Shown piece after piece: positions 56,797 to 64,000 of a stretch of 64,000 nucleotides of DNA (positions are counted from its first letter, which is position 1; each line of letters begins with the position of its first letter). Below the pieces are notes generated by a model that was not told the origin of the DNA, did no database searches, and saw only the letters and a program-made list of their open reading frames with translations. Origin of the DNA: Microcoleus asticus IPMA8 (GTDB taxonomy: Bacteria > Cyanobacteriota > Cyanobacteriia > Cyanobacteriales > Microcoleaceae). The DNA is taken from contig NZ_SRRZ01000011.1 in assembly GCF_013179805.1 (NCBI RefSeq), positions 1 to 64,000 on the forward strand. The letters are read 5' to 3'. Made by a program: the position numbers and the translations under genes.

Positions 56797-59037
56797 TTAG
56801 ATGAGAGTGATACTTGTTGCCGCTGTACTGCCGAAACTGTAGCCCGCAGTGGGGTTAGCAAGACCTAAGCGCACAGTCCCATTATTGGTACTAAATGGGT
56901 TGTCTTGAATAGTAAAGGTTTGGCTGAGTTGGCCGTTGGCGAAGGACAACGTGCCGCCAGTGGGGCCGCCCGGGTTAAGCAGGTAGTCGGAACCATATAC
57001 AGGTGCAGGGCCGATGCCTGGAGTACCCGCCAGAAGAATATAATCAATCGATGCTGCACCTAAGCCGCTTGAGCGGGTAACTGTAACCGTTGTGCTGCCC
57101 CCCTGAGTGGCGATCGAGCCGTAATTAGACGCACTATACTCGAAGAGATTGCCAGATGCACTGCTGCTACCGTCAATAATCTGTAGTTGTGCTGTTGACG
57201 GAGTGCCGACGGGGCCGCTGTTGAGAAATAGGTTAACAGTCTCAGTCATTTCAGGCACAGTATCTGCATTGACAAAGATGGTGAACGTCGTGGAAGTTAC
57301 CCCAGGGCCAAAGTTGAGTACACCAGCAGTAGACGCATAATCAGCCGCAGTTCCTCCAGTTGATAGGGCGGTGCCGTCAAGAGTACCGTAGCCAATGCTT
57401 GCGGCAGCCGTAGTGGCGCCGATGCGATTGACTGTCACCGTAGCAAAGCCAGATGATTCTGGAGTGGTGAAAGTAGCCGCACTAAAAACAAACTGGGTTG
57501 CTGTTGATGTTGCTGGAGTTGGAGTCGGCGTCGGCGTCGTCCCAGTTGGCGGCACATCACTAATCGTCAAAATTGACGGACTACTGCCGACATTGCCACC
57601 GAAGAGCACCAAATTCACCGTTTCCGGCGATGATTCCACATTTAAATCAGTCAAAGCCGTCACGGTGAAACTAGCGGTGGTTTGCCCCGCAGCAAAACTC
57701 AACAGCCCTGTCGCGCTAGTGTAATCCGCTGCTGTGCCTGCTGAACTTGCCGAACCGTCAAGAGTAGAGTAGTTAATCGATCCAGCCGCCGTGCCACCGG
57801 TGCGAGTAACGTTAATCGTCGCCACGCCGCCTTCAGCCACCGTGTAATTTGGTTGGGCGAACTGGAAGATACTTGGAGATGTCGGAGTTGGGGTCGGAGT
57901 TGGCGTCGTCCCAGTTGGCGGCACATCACTAATCGTCAAAATTGACGGACTACTGCCGACATTGCCACCGAAGAGCACCAAATTCACCGTTTCCGGCGAT
58001 GATTCCACATTTAAATCAGTCAAAGCCGTCACGGTGAAACTAGCGGTGGTTTGCCCCGCAGCAAAACTCAACAGCCCTGTCGCGCTAGTGTAATCCGCTG
58101 CTGTGCCTGCTGAACTTGCCGAACCGTCAAGAGTAGAGTAGTTAATCGATCCAGCCGCCGTGCCACCGGTGCGAGTAACGTTAATCGTCGCCACGCCGCC
58201 TTCAGCCACCGTGTAATTTGGTTGGGCGAACTGGAAGATACTTGGAGATGTCGGAGTTGGCGTGGGCGTCGGCGTCGGCGTCGGCGTCGGCGTCACATCA
58301 ATGCCTTGATATTGAATACTCCGCACTAGGTAGTCGGAACTATCGCTTTTGGGGGAGGTGCTGAGGTAGGCAGCGGTGGGGTTCGTGTAGCCTTTGGCGG
58401 AGAACCGCAGTTCGTCAAAAGTAACGCCGGTGAGAGAGTCTCCTACTATCTGGAATGTGAAATTGCCATCGATACTATCGCCAGTGAAAGTCACTCCATC
58501 TGAAGACACACCGAGCGGTTTTGGAGTGGCAGGAGCGCTGAGGCGAGTGATCGTAAAATTGCTGGCCGATACCGGCGCCCCATCATTAAAGAGTTGCAGC
58601 AAACCAACTTCATCGCCTTGATCGTTCACTGTAGAACTTGATTTGGGAAGTAATCCACTCAGGCCGATCGTGGCGCTAGTGATGTCTTTGTTATCTGCCC
58701 ATTTCACCTTCAGCACTTGAGATAGATTGGTGTTGGGGTCATAGTTGATTTCCGCCCGCAATTTATTGACATCGGTAAACCAACCACTATAAGAGCCGTA
58801 GACACCAATACCACCGGTACCGCCGTAGCTCAACCCGCTTTTAGGGGTTTCGTTCGTTGCTAACGTGAGGTTGCTGATGGGAGTAGGGTTAGTGTAGTTC
58901 GTTTCAAAGCCATCAAAAGCTATCCCAGACAGTTGGATGCCTTGATTCTGGGCGGCAGTAGGCCATTGTGCAATTAGCTGACTGATGCTGCTGTAATTAG
59001 TGGTTGTACCCAAAGAACCAGTGAATGAAGTAGCCAT
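56797..59037 (-). CDS. Calx-beta repeat extracellular-type protein
   Basis: 746 residues. The N-terminal 235 residues form an all-beta region of uncertain family (SGIAFDGFETNYTNPTPIS). Then come about four Calx-beta domains, each with a YTVAEGGVATINVTRTGG-like strand and a DLNVESSPETVNLVLFGG motif that binds Ca2+ in the family. They are joined by Thr-Pro linkers (TPTPTPTPTPT). The first two Calx-beta units are near-identical, encoded by a 369-bp direct repeat. There is no clear signal peptide, so type I or other secretion is possible. Likely a surface or matrix adhesin. A strong GGAGAAG site (59042-59048 in complement) precedes the ATG. Confidence 0.8.
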   Translation of the reverse strand: MATSFTGSLGTTTNYSSISQLIAQWPTAAQNQGIQLSGIAFDGFETNYTNPTPISNLTLATNETPKSGLSYGGTGGIGVYGSYSGWFTDVNKLRAEINYDPNTNLSQVLKVKWADNKDITSATIGLSGLLPKSSSTVNDQGDEVGLLQLFNDGAPVSASNFTITRLSAPATPKPLGVSSDGVTFTGDSIDGNFTFQIVGDSLTGVTFDELRFSAKGYTNPTAAYLSTSPKSDSSDYLVRSIQYQGIDVTPTPTPTPTPTPTPTSPSIFQFAQPNYTVAEGGVATINVTRTGGTAAGSINYSTLDGSASSAGTAADYTSATGLLSFAAGQTTASFTVTALTDLNVESSPETVNLVLFGGNVGSSPSILTISDVPPTGTTPTPTPTPTSPSIFQFAQPNYTVAEGGVATINVTRTGGTAAGSINYSTLDGSASSAGTAADYTSATGLLSFAAGQTTASFTVTALTDLNVESSPETVNLVLFGGNVGSSPSILTISDVPPTGTTPTPTPTPATSTATQFVFSAATFTTPESSGFATVTVNRIGATTAAASIGYGTLDGTALSTGGTAADYASTAGVLNFGPGVTSTTFTIFVNADTVPEMTETVNLFLNSGPVGTPSTAQLQIIDGSSSASGNLFEYSASNYGSIATQGGSTTVTVTRSSGLGAASIDYILLAGTPGIGPAPVYGSDYLLNPGGPTGGTLSFANGQLSQTFTIQDNPFSTNNGTVRLGLANPTAGYSFGSTAATSITLI
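57520..58262 (-). repeat. Near-identical 369-bp direct repeat in the Calx-beta gene
   Basis: Two copies of about 369 bases (CCCAGTTGGCGGCAC at 57541 and again at 57910) have no visible difference over most of their length. Each encodes one complete Calx-beta unit and Thr-Pro linker. The near identity suggests recent duplication or gene conversion. Confidence 0.9.
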
Positions 59038-59679
59038 AGCTTCTCCTTTGATGATGAATAATTAATGATTAGAAGTTACTGAAAACCAGAGGTTGGGCTT
59101 TCTTGTAGCGATCTGTCACTGCAAGAAAAATTTCCTCATACCTGGAGGTAAATCAAGTAAAAAGGCTTGCCCAATAAGCATCTGAAGGTATTATTGCCCC
59201 TGATTAAATGTTGAGTGTAAATAATTAAACCTACTTACACCTACTTACACCTATTTACATAGAGATGTTTAACTTTCATCATCAATAAGTTTTATCCGGA
59301 AAAAGTGCGATCTTTTTTTCAGCCCTATAAAAAGCGGGTTTTCCACATCTGTAGAGGAGAGCTTAAATCCCACATTCCGGGCCCCCCAACGGGCAGCGGA
59401 CAAAAGTGAATCTGGAGAGACAATAGTGAGTAAAAATACTCAAAAAAATCTCTCTATAAGCATAACCCAGTTGGGAATTCCTGAAAATTGAGGTTCGGGC
59501 GTAAGTTAAATCTGATTCCATTAAAAATGCGATGGTAAAACACCAAGTTTATTGCCGATCCGTAATGTGATTGACGATCGCCCTCAAGATGTCAAATGGG
59601 TTCTCTACCAGGAGTGAGTTGATTCATTCAAAACCCGCCCTCATGTTATATTTATTTGTACTTACTTACGTAACAATCG
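59038..59679. other. Intergenic region with decamer repeat
   Basis: About 640 bases. Three tandem copies of a decamer, CTACTTACAC twice and CTATTTACAT once, are at 59231-59260. It should hold the promoter of the Calx-beta gene and that of the DUF4350 operon. No gene found. Confidence 0.5.
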
Positions 59680-60906
59680 ATGAACTTATCAAAAAATAGG
59701 TTGTGGTTGTTGGGAGCGATCGCCGTTACGGCAATAATTATCATTACCCTGCTATTTGCTCCGGCTAACAACAAAATAAACAGCGGTTCGACTTATAATA
59801 GAGGCCCGGACGGCTACGGAGCATGGTATGCTTTTATGTCGAAACGGGGAACCGAGGTTCAGCGCTGGCAAAAACCTTTTGAAGACTTTGCTACAAACCA
59901 AGAGGCAAAACCGCCCAGTACACTTTTACGTATCTATAGTAGATTGATACCAGAAGCTATTTCTAATACAGAAGAAAAGTGGGTGAAACAGGGCAATACT
60001 TTAGTAATTTTGGGAGTTCGCGCACCGGTAACAGCAGCTCATTTTAGTAGCTTGCATCCAGCTTCAGCAGGGGAAATCAAGATTGACACGGGGCGGAGAT
60101 CTAGCGACAAAAAACAAATATTAGGCGATCGCTTTGGCGCAATTGTTTGGGAAAAACCACTGGGAAAAGGAATAGTTTATTTTGCCGTCGCACCCTATCT
60201 AGCTGCTAACGCTTATCAGGATTTCCCAGGTAATTATGAATTTTTATCAGGGCTGGTTACTCAATTAGAAGATGAAGAACAAGAAATCGAAGGAACCCAG
60301 CAGGCTATAGCAGTGAATTTTATCCAAAATCCGATCGATAATCCGATCGATCGACAAACCCAGGAAACGAGTAAAACTCTAAATAAAGTCTGGGTAGACG
60401 AATACATTCACGGCTACAAAGATCCAGAAATTATTGAACGCGAATACGAGGGAAATTTATTCACTTATTTAGCCAAAACTCCTCTATTTCCTGTTTTTAT
60501 CCAGGGTACAATTATTTTAATCATTGCTATTTTTGCCGGCTGGAACAGGTTTGGACAGCCTGTAACTCTATCAGCGCCTGCGGTTGACAACAGCGAAGCT
60601 TATATTCAAGCATTAGCTGGTGTCTTGGAAAAAGCAAACAGCACTGATTTTGCGGTAGAAACTATCGGAAAATCAGAACAGTTACAACTGCAAAAAGCCT
60701 TATTATTGGGACAGGCATCGCTGGAAAGTGAAACCCTCAAAAATGCTTGGGTGGAGCAAACAGGGCGAAAAGCGGCAGAATTGTCAGAATTGCTGCGATC
60801 GCCATCTCGGAAACAGCGCATCAGCGATACAGATTTGCTAGCCTGGTTGGGTAAATGGGAGCAGATCCGCCAACATCTCCCCTCTGATAGGAAAAATCTC
60901 AAATGA
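59680..60906 (+). CDS. DUF4350 domain membrane protein
   Basis: 408 residues. Helix 1 at about 8-28 anchors an extracytoplasmic DUF4350 domain (about 35-255) with YNRGPDGYGAWYAFMSKRGT and ALGKGIVYFAVAPYLAAN-like pieces; a second helix is at about 270-292, then a cytoplasmic tail of about 115 residues. It belongs with DUF4129, MoxR and DUF58 in a widespread but poorly understood membrane set. Its stop overlaps the MoxR start by four bases (ATGA), so they are translationally coupled. Confidence 0.85.
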   Translation: MNLSKNRLWLLGAIAVTAIIIITLLFAPANNKINSGSTYNRGPDGYGAWYAFMSKRGTEVQRWQKPFEDFATNQEAKPPSTLLRIYSRLIPEAISNTEEKWVKQGNTLVILGVRAPVTAAHFSSLHPASAGEIKIDTGRRSSDKKQILGDRFGAIVWEKPLGKGIVYFAVAPYLAANAYQDFPGNYEFLSGLVTQLEDEEQEIEGTQQAIAVNFIQNPIDNPIDRQTQETSKTLNKVWVDEYIHGYKDPEIIEREYEGNLFTYLAKTPLFPVFIQGTIILIIAIFAGWNRFGQPVTLSAPAVDNSEAYIQALAGVLEKANSTDFAVETIGKSEQLQLQKALLLGQASLESETLKNAWVEQTGRKAAELSELLRSPSRKQRISDTDLLAWLGKWEQIRQHLPSDRKNLK

Positions 60907-61853
60907 GCGAAACAAACTCTATTTTTAAACGCCTCAGCCAAGCCCTCGACAAAATAGTTGTGGGTCAATCTTCCACAGTACAGCAGTTGCTAGTGGCTCT
61001 TTTGAGCGGCGGTCACGTGATTATTGAGGGAGTGCCTGGAACCGGGAAAACTCTACTTGTAAAGGCGATTGCCAAGTTGATTCAAGCAGATTTTCGCCGC
61101 ATTCAACTAACGCCGGATATTTTGCCGTCGGATATCTTGGGAACGAATATTTTTGATTTTAATAACCACAGTTTTACCCTGAAAAAAGGCCCGGTTTTTA
61201 CAGAGATTTTGCTGGCAGATGAAATTAATCGCACGCCTCCAAAAACCCAGTCAGCACTGCTCGAAGCAATGGAAGAACAGCAGGTAACTTTAGACGGTGA
61301 GACTTTAGCTTTACCCGAGTTATTTTGGACGATAGCCACTCAAAATTCCCTAGAATTTGAAGGCACTTATCCGCTACCAGAAGCTCAGTTAGACCGATTT
61401 TTATTTAAACTTGTGGTTGACTATCCCGATGCAGCGGCAGAAAAGCAAATGTTGCTGAACGCAGAGGCAGGATTTCGCGCCAAACGCATCGATTTAGCTC
61501 GGATCAAATCTGTAGCAACGGTAGAGCAAATAATTAGCGCCCGTCAAGCTGTACAAACAGTCAAAGTAGAAGAAAAAGTGCTCGATTATGTGCTAGCTTT
61601 GGTGCACAATACGCGAAAACATCCGGATTTGGCATTGGGTGCTTCTCCGCGATCGGCAGTAGCTTGGTTGCAAAGTAGTAAAGCTCACGCTTGGCTGGCC
61701 GGCAGGGATTATACTACTCCTGATGATGTGAAAGCGATCGCACTGCCGCTTTTGCGTCACCGTCTGATTCTCAAACCAGAATCGCTGTTAGATGGCTTGC
61801 AAATTGATGCGGTAATTGCTTCGGTATTAAAACAAGTCGCTGTACCGAGGTAA
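60903..61853 (+). CDS. MoxR-family AAA+ ATPase
   Basis: 316 residues. Walker A is GVPGTGKTLLVKA, Walker B is ILLADEINRTPPKTQSALLEAMEE, sensor 1 is TIATQNS, and the arginine-containing lid follows (ASPRSAVAWLQSS). MoxR ATPases act as chaperones, often with vWA-domain partners encoded by a DUF58 gene. The expected partner DUF58 is further downstream, after three foreign genes. Confidence 0.93.
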   Translation: MSETNSIFKRLSQALDKIVVGQSSTVQQLLVALLSGGHVIIEGVPGTGKTLLVKAIAKLIQADFRRIQLTPDILPSDILGTNIFDFNNHSFTLKKGPVFTEILLADEINRTPPKTQSALLEAMEEQQVTLDGETLALPELFWTIATQNSLEFEGTYPLPEAQLDRFLFKLVVDYPDAAAEKQMLLNAEAGFRAKRIDLARIKSVATVEQIISARQAVQTVKVEEKVLDYVLALVHNTRKHPDLALGASPRSAVAWLQSSKAHAWLAGRDYTTPDDVKAIALPLLRHRLILKPESLLDGLQIDAVIASVLKQVAVPR

Positions 61854-61867
61854 ACTGAAATATAACT

Positions 61868-62311
61868 ATGACGATCGCAATCAAAATTCTGGATCGTAAT
61901 GATGTAGATATTCTTAAGAATGTCGATCCAGATGTCTTTGACAACTCGATCGATATCCCACGTACTAAAGAATTTTTGACAGACTCGCGCCACCATCTGG
62001 CTGTTGCAATCGATGACGATCGAGTTGTCGGCTTTGTCTCAGCAGTTCATTATGTTCATCCCGACAAGGCACGTCCCGAACTGTGGATTAACGAGGTTAG
62101 CGTAGCAGAAACTCATCGTCGGCAAGGTTTGGGGAAGCGTTTGATGAATGCAGTATTTGAGGTCGCTCGTGAGTTGGGTTGTACAGAAGCTTGGGTGCTT
62201 ACCGATCGCGAAAATACAGCAGCGATGAATCTGTATTCGGCTGTTGGTAATCCAGAAACACCGAGCGATCATGTTATGTTTACGTTTCGTTTGGAGGAAT
62301 CGAATTCCTGA
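61868..62311 (+). CDS. GNAT-family N-acetyltransferase
   Basis: 147 residues. Acetyl-CoA loop RRQGLGKRLMNAVFE (motif A), strand PELWINEVSVAE before it, and CTEAWVLTDRENTAAMNLY as motif B. It resembles aminoglycoside or small-molecule acetyltransferases of the single-domain type, but the acceptor is unknown. It lies 14 bases after MoxR. Confidence 0.85.
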   Translation: MTIAIKILDRNDVDILKNVDPDVFDNSIDIPRTKEFLTDSRHHLAVAIDDDRVVGFVSAVHYVHPDKARPELWINEVSVAETHRRQGLGKRLMNAVFEVARELGCTEAWVLTDRENTAAMNLYSAVGNPETPSDHVMFTFRLEESNS

Positions 62312-62372
62312 GAAAAAATCTTTATTACGCAAGTATTGTAGGAATTGAGTTAAAAAATACCACACCAGAAGT

Positions 62373-62672
62373 ATGAAGAAGTCTCTAAACGAAGTCAAGA
62401 AGCTTGAAGACCTTCCAAACATTGGGAAATCAATTAGTGCGGATTTGCGAAGCATTGGTATTGAGCAACCAGATCAACTTAAAACGCGATCGCCATTAGA
62501 AGTCTTTCACGAACTTGCTAATGTCATGGGACATCGCCACGATCCATGTGTACTTGACGCTCTCATTTCTGTCAAAAGATTCCTCAATGGCGAACCAGCT
62601 AAGCCTTGGTGGAATTATACTGATGAACGACGTAATCTACTTGCAAATCATGTAAAGGGAGAAAGCAAATGA
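62373..62672 (+). CDS. Cdd1/pathogenicity-locus helix-hairpin-helix protein
   Basis: 99 residues. The helix-hairpin-helix motif KLEDLPNIGKSISADLRSIG opens it, followed by the Cdd1-specific block ELANVMGHRHDPCVLDALIS and the PAKPWWNYTDERR end. The family binds DNA or a partner by inference, sometimes labelled mitomycin resistance. It overlaps the VOC gene by four bases (ATGA). Confidence 0.85.
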   Translation: MKKSLNEVKKLEDLPNIGKSISADLRSIGIEQPDQLKTRSPLEVFHELANVMGHRHDPCVLDALISVKRFLNGEPAKPWWNYTDERRNLLANHVKGESK

Positions 62673-63058
62673 AATTCGGATATACAATTATTTACGTTGC
62701 TGACGTACTAAGTTCATTGACTTTTTTTGAAATGGCTTTTGGGTTCAAAAAGAAGTTCATTGATGAATCAGGAGATTATGGTGAGCTTGACACTGGGGAA
62801 ACAACTTTATCTTTTGCTACACATTCTCTAGGCGCGTCAAATTTCCCAAATGGTTATATTTCGGCTGATTCATCGGAGAAACCTTTAGGCGTTGAAATAG
62901 CACTTACCACTGATTCAGTAGAAATGGCACATCAACAAGCGATCGCAGCAGGTGCATTAGAGTTAAAAGCACCTCTCAAAAAACCTTGGGGTCAGATTGT
63001 TTCCTATGTTAGATGTCCAGACGGAACTCTCGTTGAATTGTGTACACCAGTATCTTAA
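62669..63058 (+). CDS. VOC-family (glyoxalase/bleomycin-resistance-like) protein
   Basis: 129 residues with the VOC fold. YTIIYVADVLSSLTFFEMAF is the first betaalphabeta unit, and the second half ends in GQIVSYVRCPDGTLVELCTP with a Glu that often binds metal. It may be a small-molecule or antibiotic-binding protein or a dioxygenase-like enzyme. It is coupled to Cdd1 upstream, and 12 bases before the DUF58 start. Confidence 0.8.
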   Translation: MKFGYTIIYVADVLSSLTFFEMAFGFKKKFIDESGDYGELDTGETTLSFATHSLGASNFPNGYISADSSEKPLGVEIALTTDSVEMAHQQAIAAGALELKAPLKKPWGQIVSYVRCPDGTLVELCTPVS

Positions 63059-63070
63059 TCAGAAATTGTA

Positions 63071-64000
63071 ATGATTCCTGCTATTCGCCTTTATTTCCTG
63101 TTAGCGATCGCAATTCCGATCGCCCTTTTGCTGGCTATGCTGGTAAATCAGCAGACAAGTATTATCGGCACTTTGCTATTTGACTGTTTAATTCTAGGTT
63201 TAGCTATTACCGACGCACTGCGCGTCAAATCTCATCGGGTGGAAGTGACACGCCATCCGTTGCAGAGACTTTCGATCGGGCGAGACAATCCAGTTTTACT
63301 ATCAGTGCGATCCTCTCCGAGGGCTGCGCTAACGGCAAATCAAACAGCTAAAATTCGGCTGTGCGACTCCTATCCGCTAGAGTTTGATGTCTCTCAACCG
63401 ATGCTGGAAGCCTCCCTCAATCCTAACAGCGAGGAAGAATTAAGTTATACAATCCGCCCGCAAAATCGCGGAAAATATAAGTGGGGAGATATTCAGGTGC
63501 GGCAGTTGGGAAACTGGGGTTTAGCATGGAACGACTGGACAATACCTGCTAGTGAAAAAGTTGCCGTTTATCCCGATTTAGTGATGTTGAAAGAACTCTC
63601 TATTCGCCTAACATTGGAAAATACCGGCACAATGCGGCGGTTACAAAAACTCGGCATGGGAACTGAATTTGCCGAACTGCGGGAATACGGTATTGGTGAC
63701 GATCCTCGCTTGATTGATTGGAAAGCTACTGCGAGGCGATCGCGCCCTTTAATCAGAGTTTTAGAACCAGAAAAAGAGCAAACTTTGATTATTTTACTCG
63801 ACAGGGGACGGCTGATGACGGCGCGAGTGCAGGGTTTGAAGCGTTTTGACTGGGGAGTGAATGCAGCGCTGTCTTTAGCCTTAGCTGGACTAAATCGGGG
63901 CGATCGCGTGGGAGTCGGTGTGTTCGATCGGGAAATCACGACTTGGATACCCCCAGAAAGGGGTCAACATCAACTATCTAAATTGATTGAACGCCTAGCA
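63071..64000 (+). CDS. DUF58 domain protein, incomplete at window edge
   Basis: The first 310 residues of a DUF58 protein; the gene runs off the window. Two membrane helices at about 5-25 and 28-48 (LLAIAIPIALLLAML; IIGTLLFDCLILGLAI), then a beta region, then the DUF58 signature near residues 205-235 (GTEFAELREYGIGDDPRLID, WKATARRSRPLIR), which leads into a vWA-like domain starting LIILLDRGRLMTA. It is the usual MoxR partner. DUF58 is likely the effector that MoxR remodels. The stop codon is beyond base 64000. Confidence 0.9.
   Translation, partial: MIPAIRLYFLLAIAIPIALLLAMLVNQQTSIIGTLLFDCLILGLAITDALRVKSHRVEVTRHPLQRLSIGRDNPVLLSVRSSPRAALTANQTAKIRLCDSYPLEFDVSQPMLEASLNPNSEEELSYTIRPQNRGKYKWGDIQVRQLGNWGLAWNDWTIPASEKVAVYPDLVMLKELSIRLTLENTGTMRRLQKLGMGTEFAELREYGIGDDPRLIDWKATARRSRPLIRVLEPEKEQTLIILLDRGRLMTARVQGLKRFDWGVNAALSLALAGLNRGDRVGVGVFDREITTWIPPERGQHQLSKLIERLA

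Overview
The window is chromosomal DNA of a filamentous cyanobacterium of the Oscillatoriales type (Microcoleus, Oscillatoria or a close relative). The reasons are the very frequent GCGATCGC (HIP1-like) octamers, the flavodiiron pair flv3/flv1, the cyanobacterial-type 4-hydroxyphenylpyruvate dioxygenase, the CPP1-like J-domain membrane protein, and intergenic regions full of heptanucleotide arrays and GGGGCGGGTTT or AACCCGGTTTCT inverted repeats. The genus is inference; no rRNA or tRNA gene was found.

Layout. 0.2-13 kb: housekeeping and accessory genes (amino acid permease, NYN-LOTUS RNA-binding protein, SDR oxidoreductase, hppD, GNAT, a PAS/PAS/GAF/GGDEF diguanylate cyclase, a HAD hydrolase, CPP1-like protein, pgeF, an M23 peptidase with a repeat-rich N-terminal half). 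13.3-24.9 kb: a surface-polysaccharide region with a GT-C-like membrane protein, a decayed GT2 fragment, and a seven-gene operon on the minus strand (GT2, exporter-type ABC protein, three GT2, a SAM methyltransferase, GT4). 25.7-29.1 kb: a SUKH immunity-like protein, ribE, a bifunctional nuclease and an Fe-S aldo/keto reductase. 29.7-36.1 kb: a large hybrid histidine kinase-type sensor, a small secreted protein, a YwqG/DUF1963 protein, and an orphan polyamine-type binding lipoprotein. 37-41.3 kb: a coiled-coil protein, a CobT-like phosphoribosyltransferase, a DUF2232 membrane protein, UspA and a Crp/Fnr regulator. 42.4-46.8 kb: a large acidic coiled-coil protein followed by an Hsp70/actin-fold protein in the -1 frame, joined across a run of ten A residues. 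47-50.9 kb: sugar transferase, ADP-ribosylglycohydrolase, pgsA and a chemotaxis-type transducer. 51-55.3 kb: the flv3 - degenerate vWA - flv1 operon, which protects photosystem I by reducing oxygen. 55.7-64 kb: a DUF4129 / DUF4350 / MoxR / DUF58 set, broken up by an inverted Calx-beta repeat gene and by a GNAT/Cdd1/VOC group. The DUF58 gene runs off the right edge.

The items most worth following up are three. First, a vWA-family protein that has lost its metal-site aspartate lies between flv3 and flv1, and its 3' end overlaps the flv1 start. Second, the coiled-coil and Hsp70-like reading frames may be expressed as one protein by slippage at A10. Third, the MoxR/DUF58 operon is split. Several MITE-like inverted-repeat elements and heptamer arrays occupy the larger gaps.
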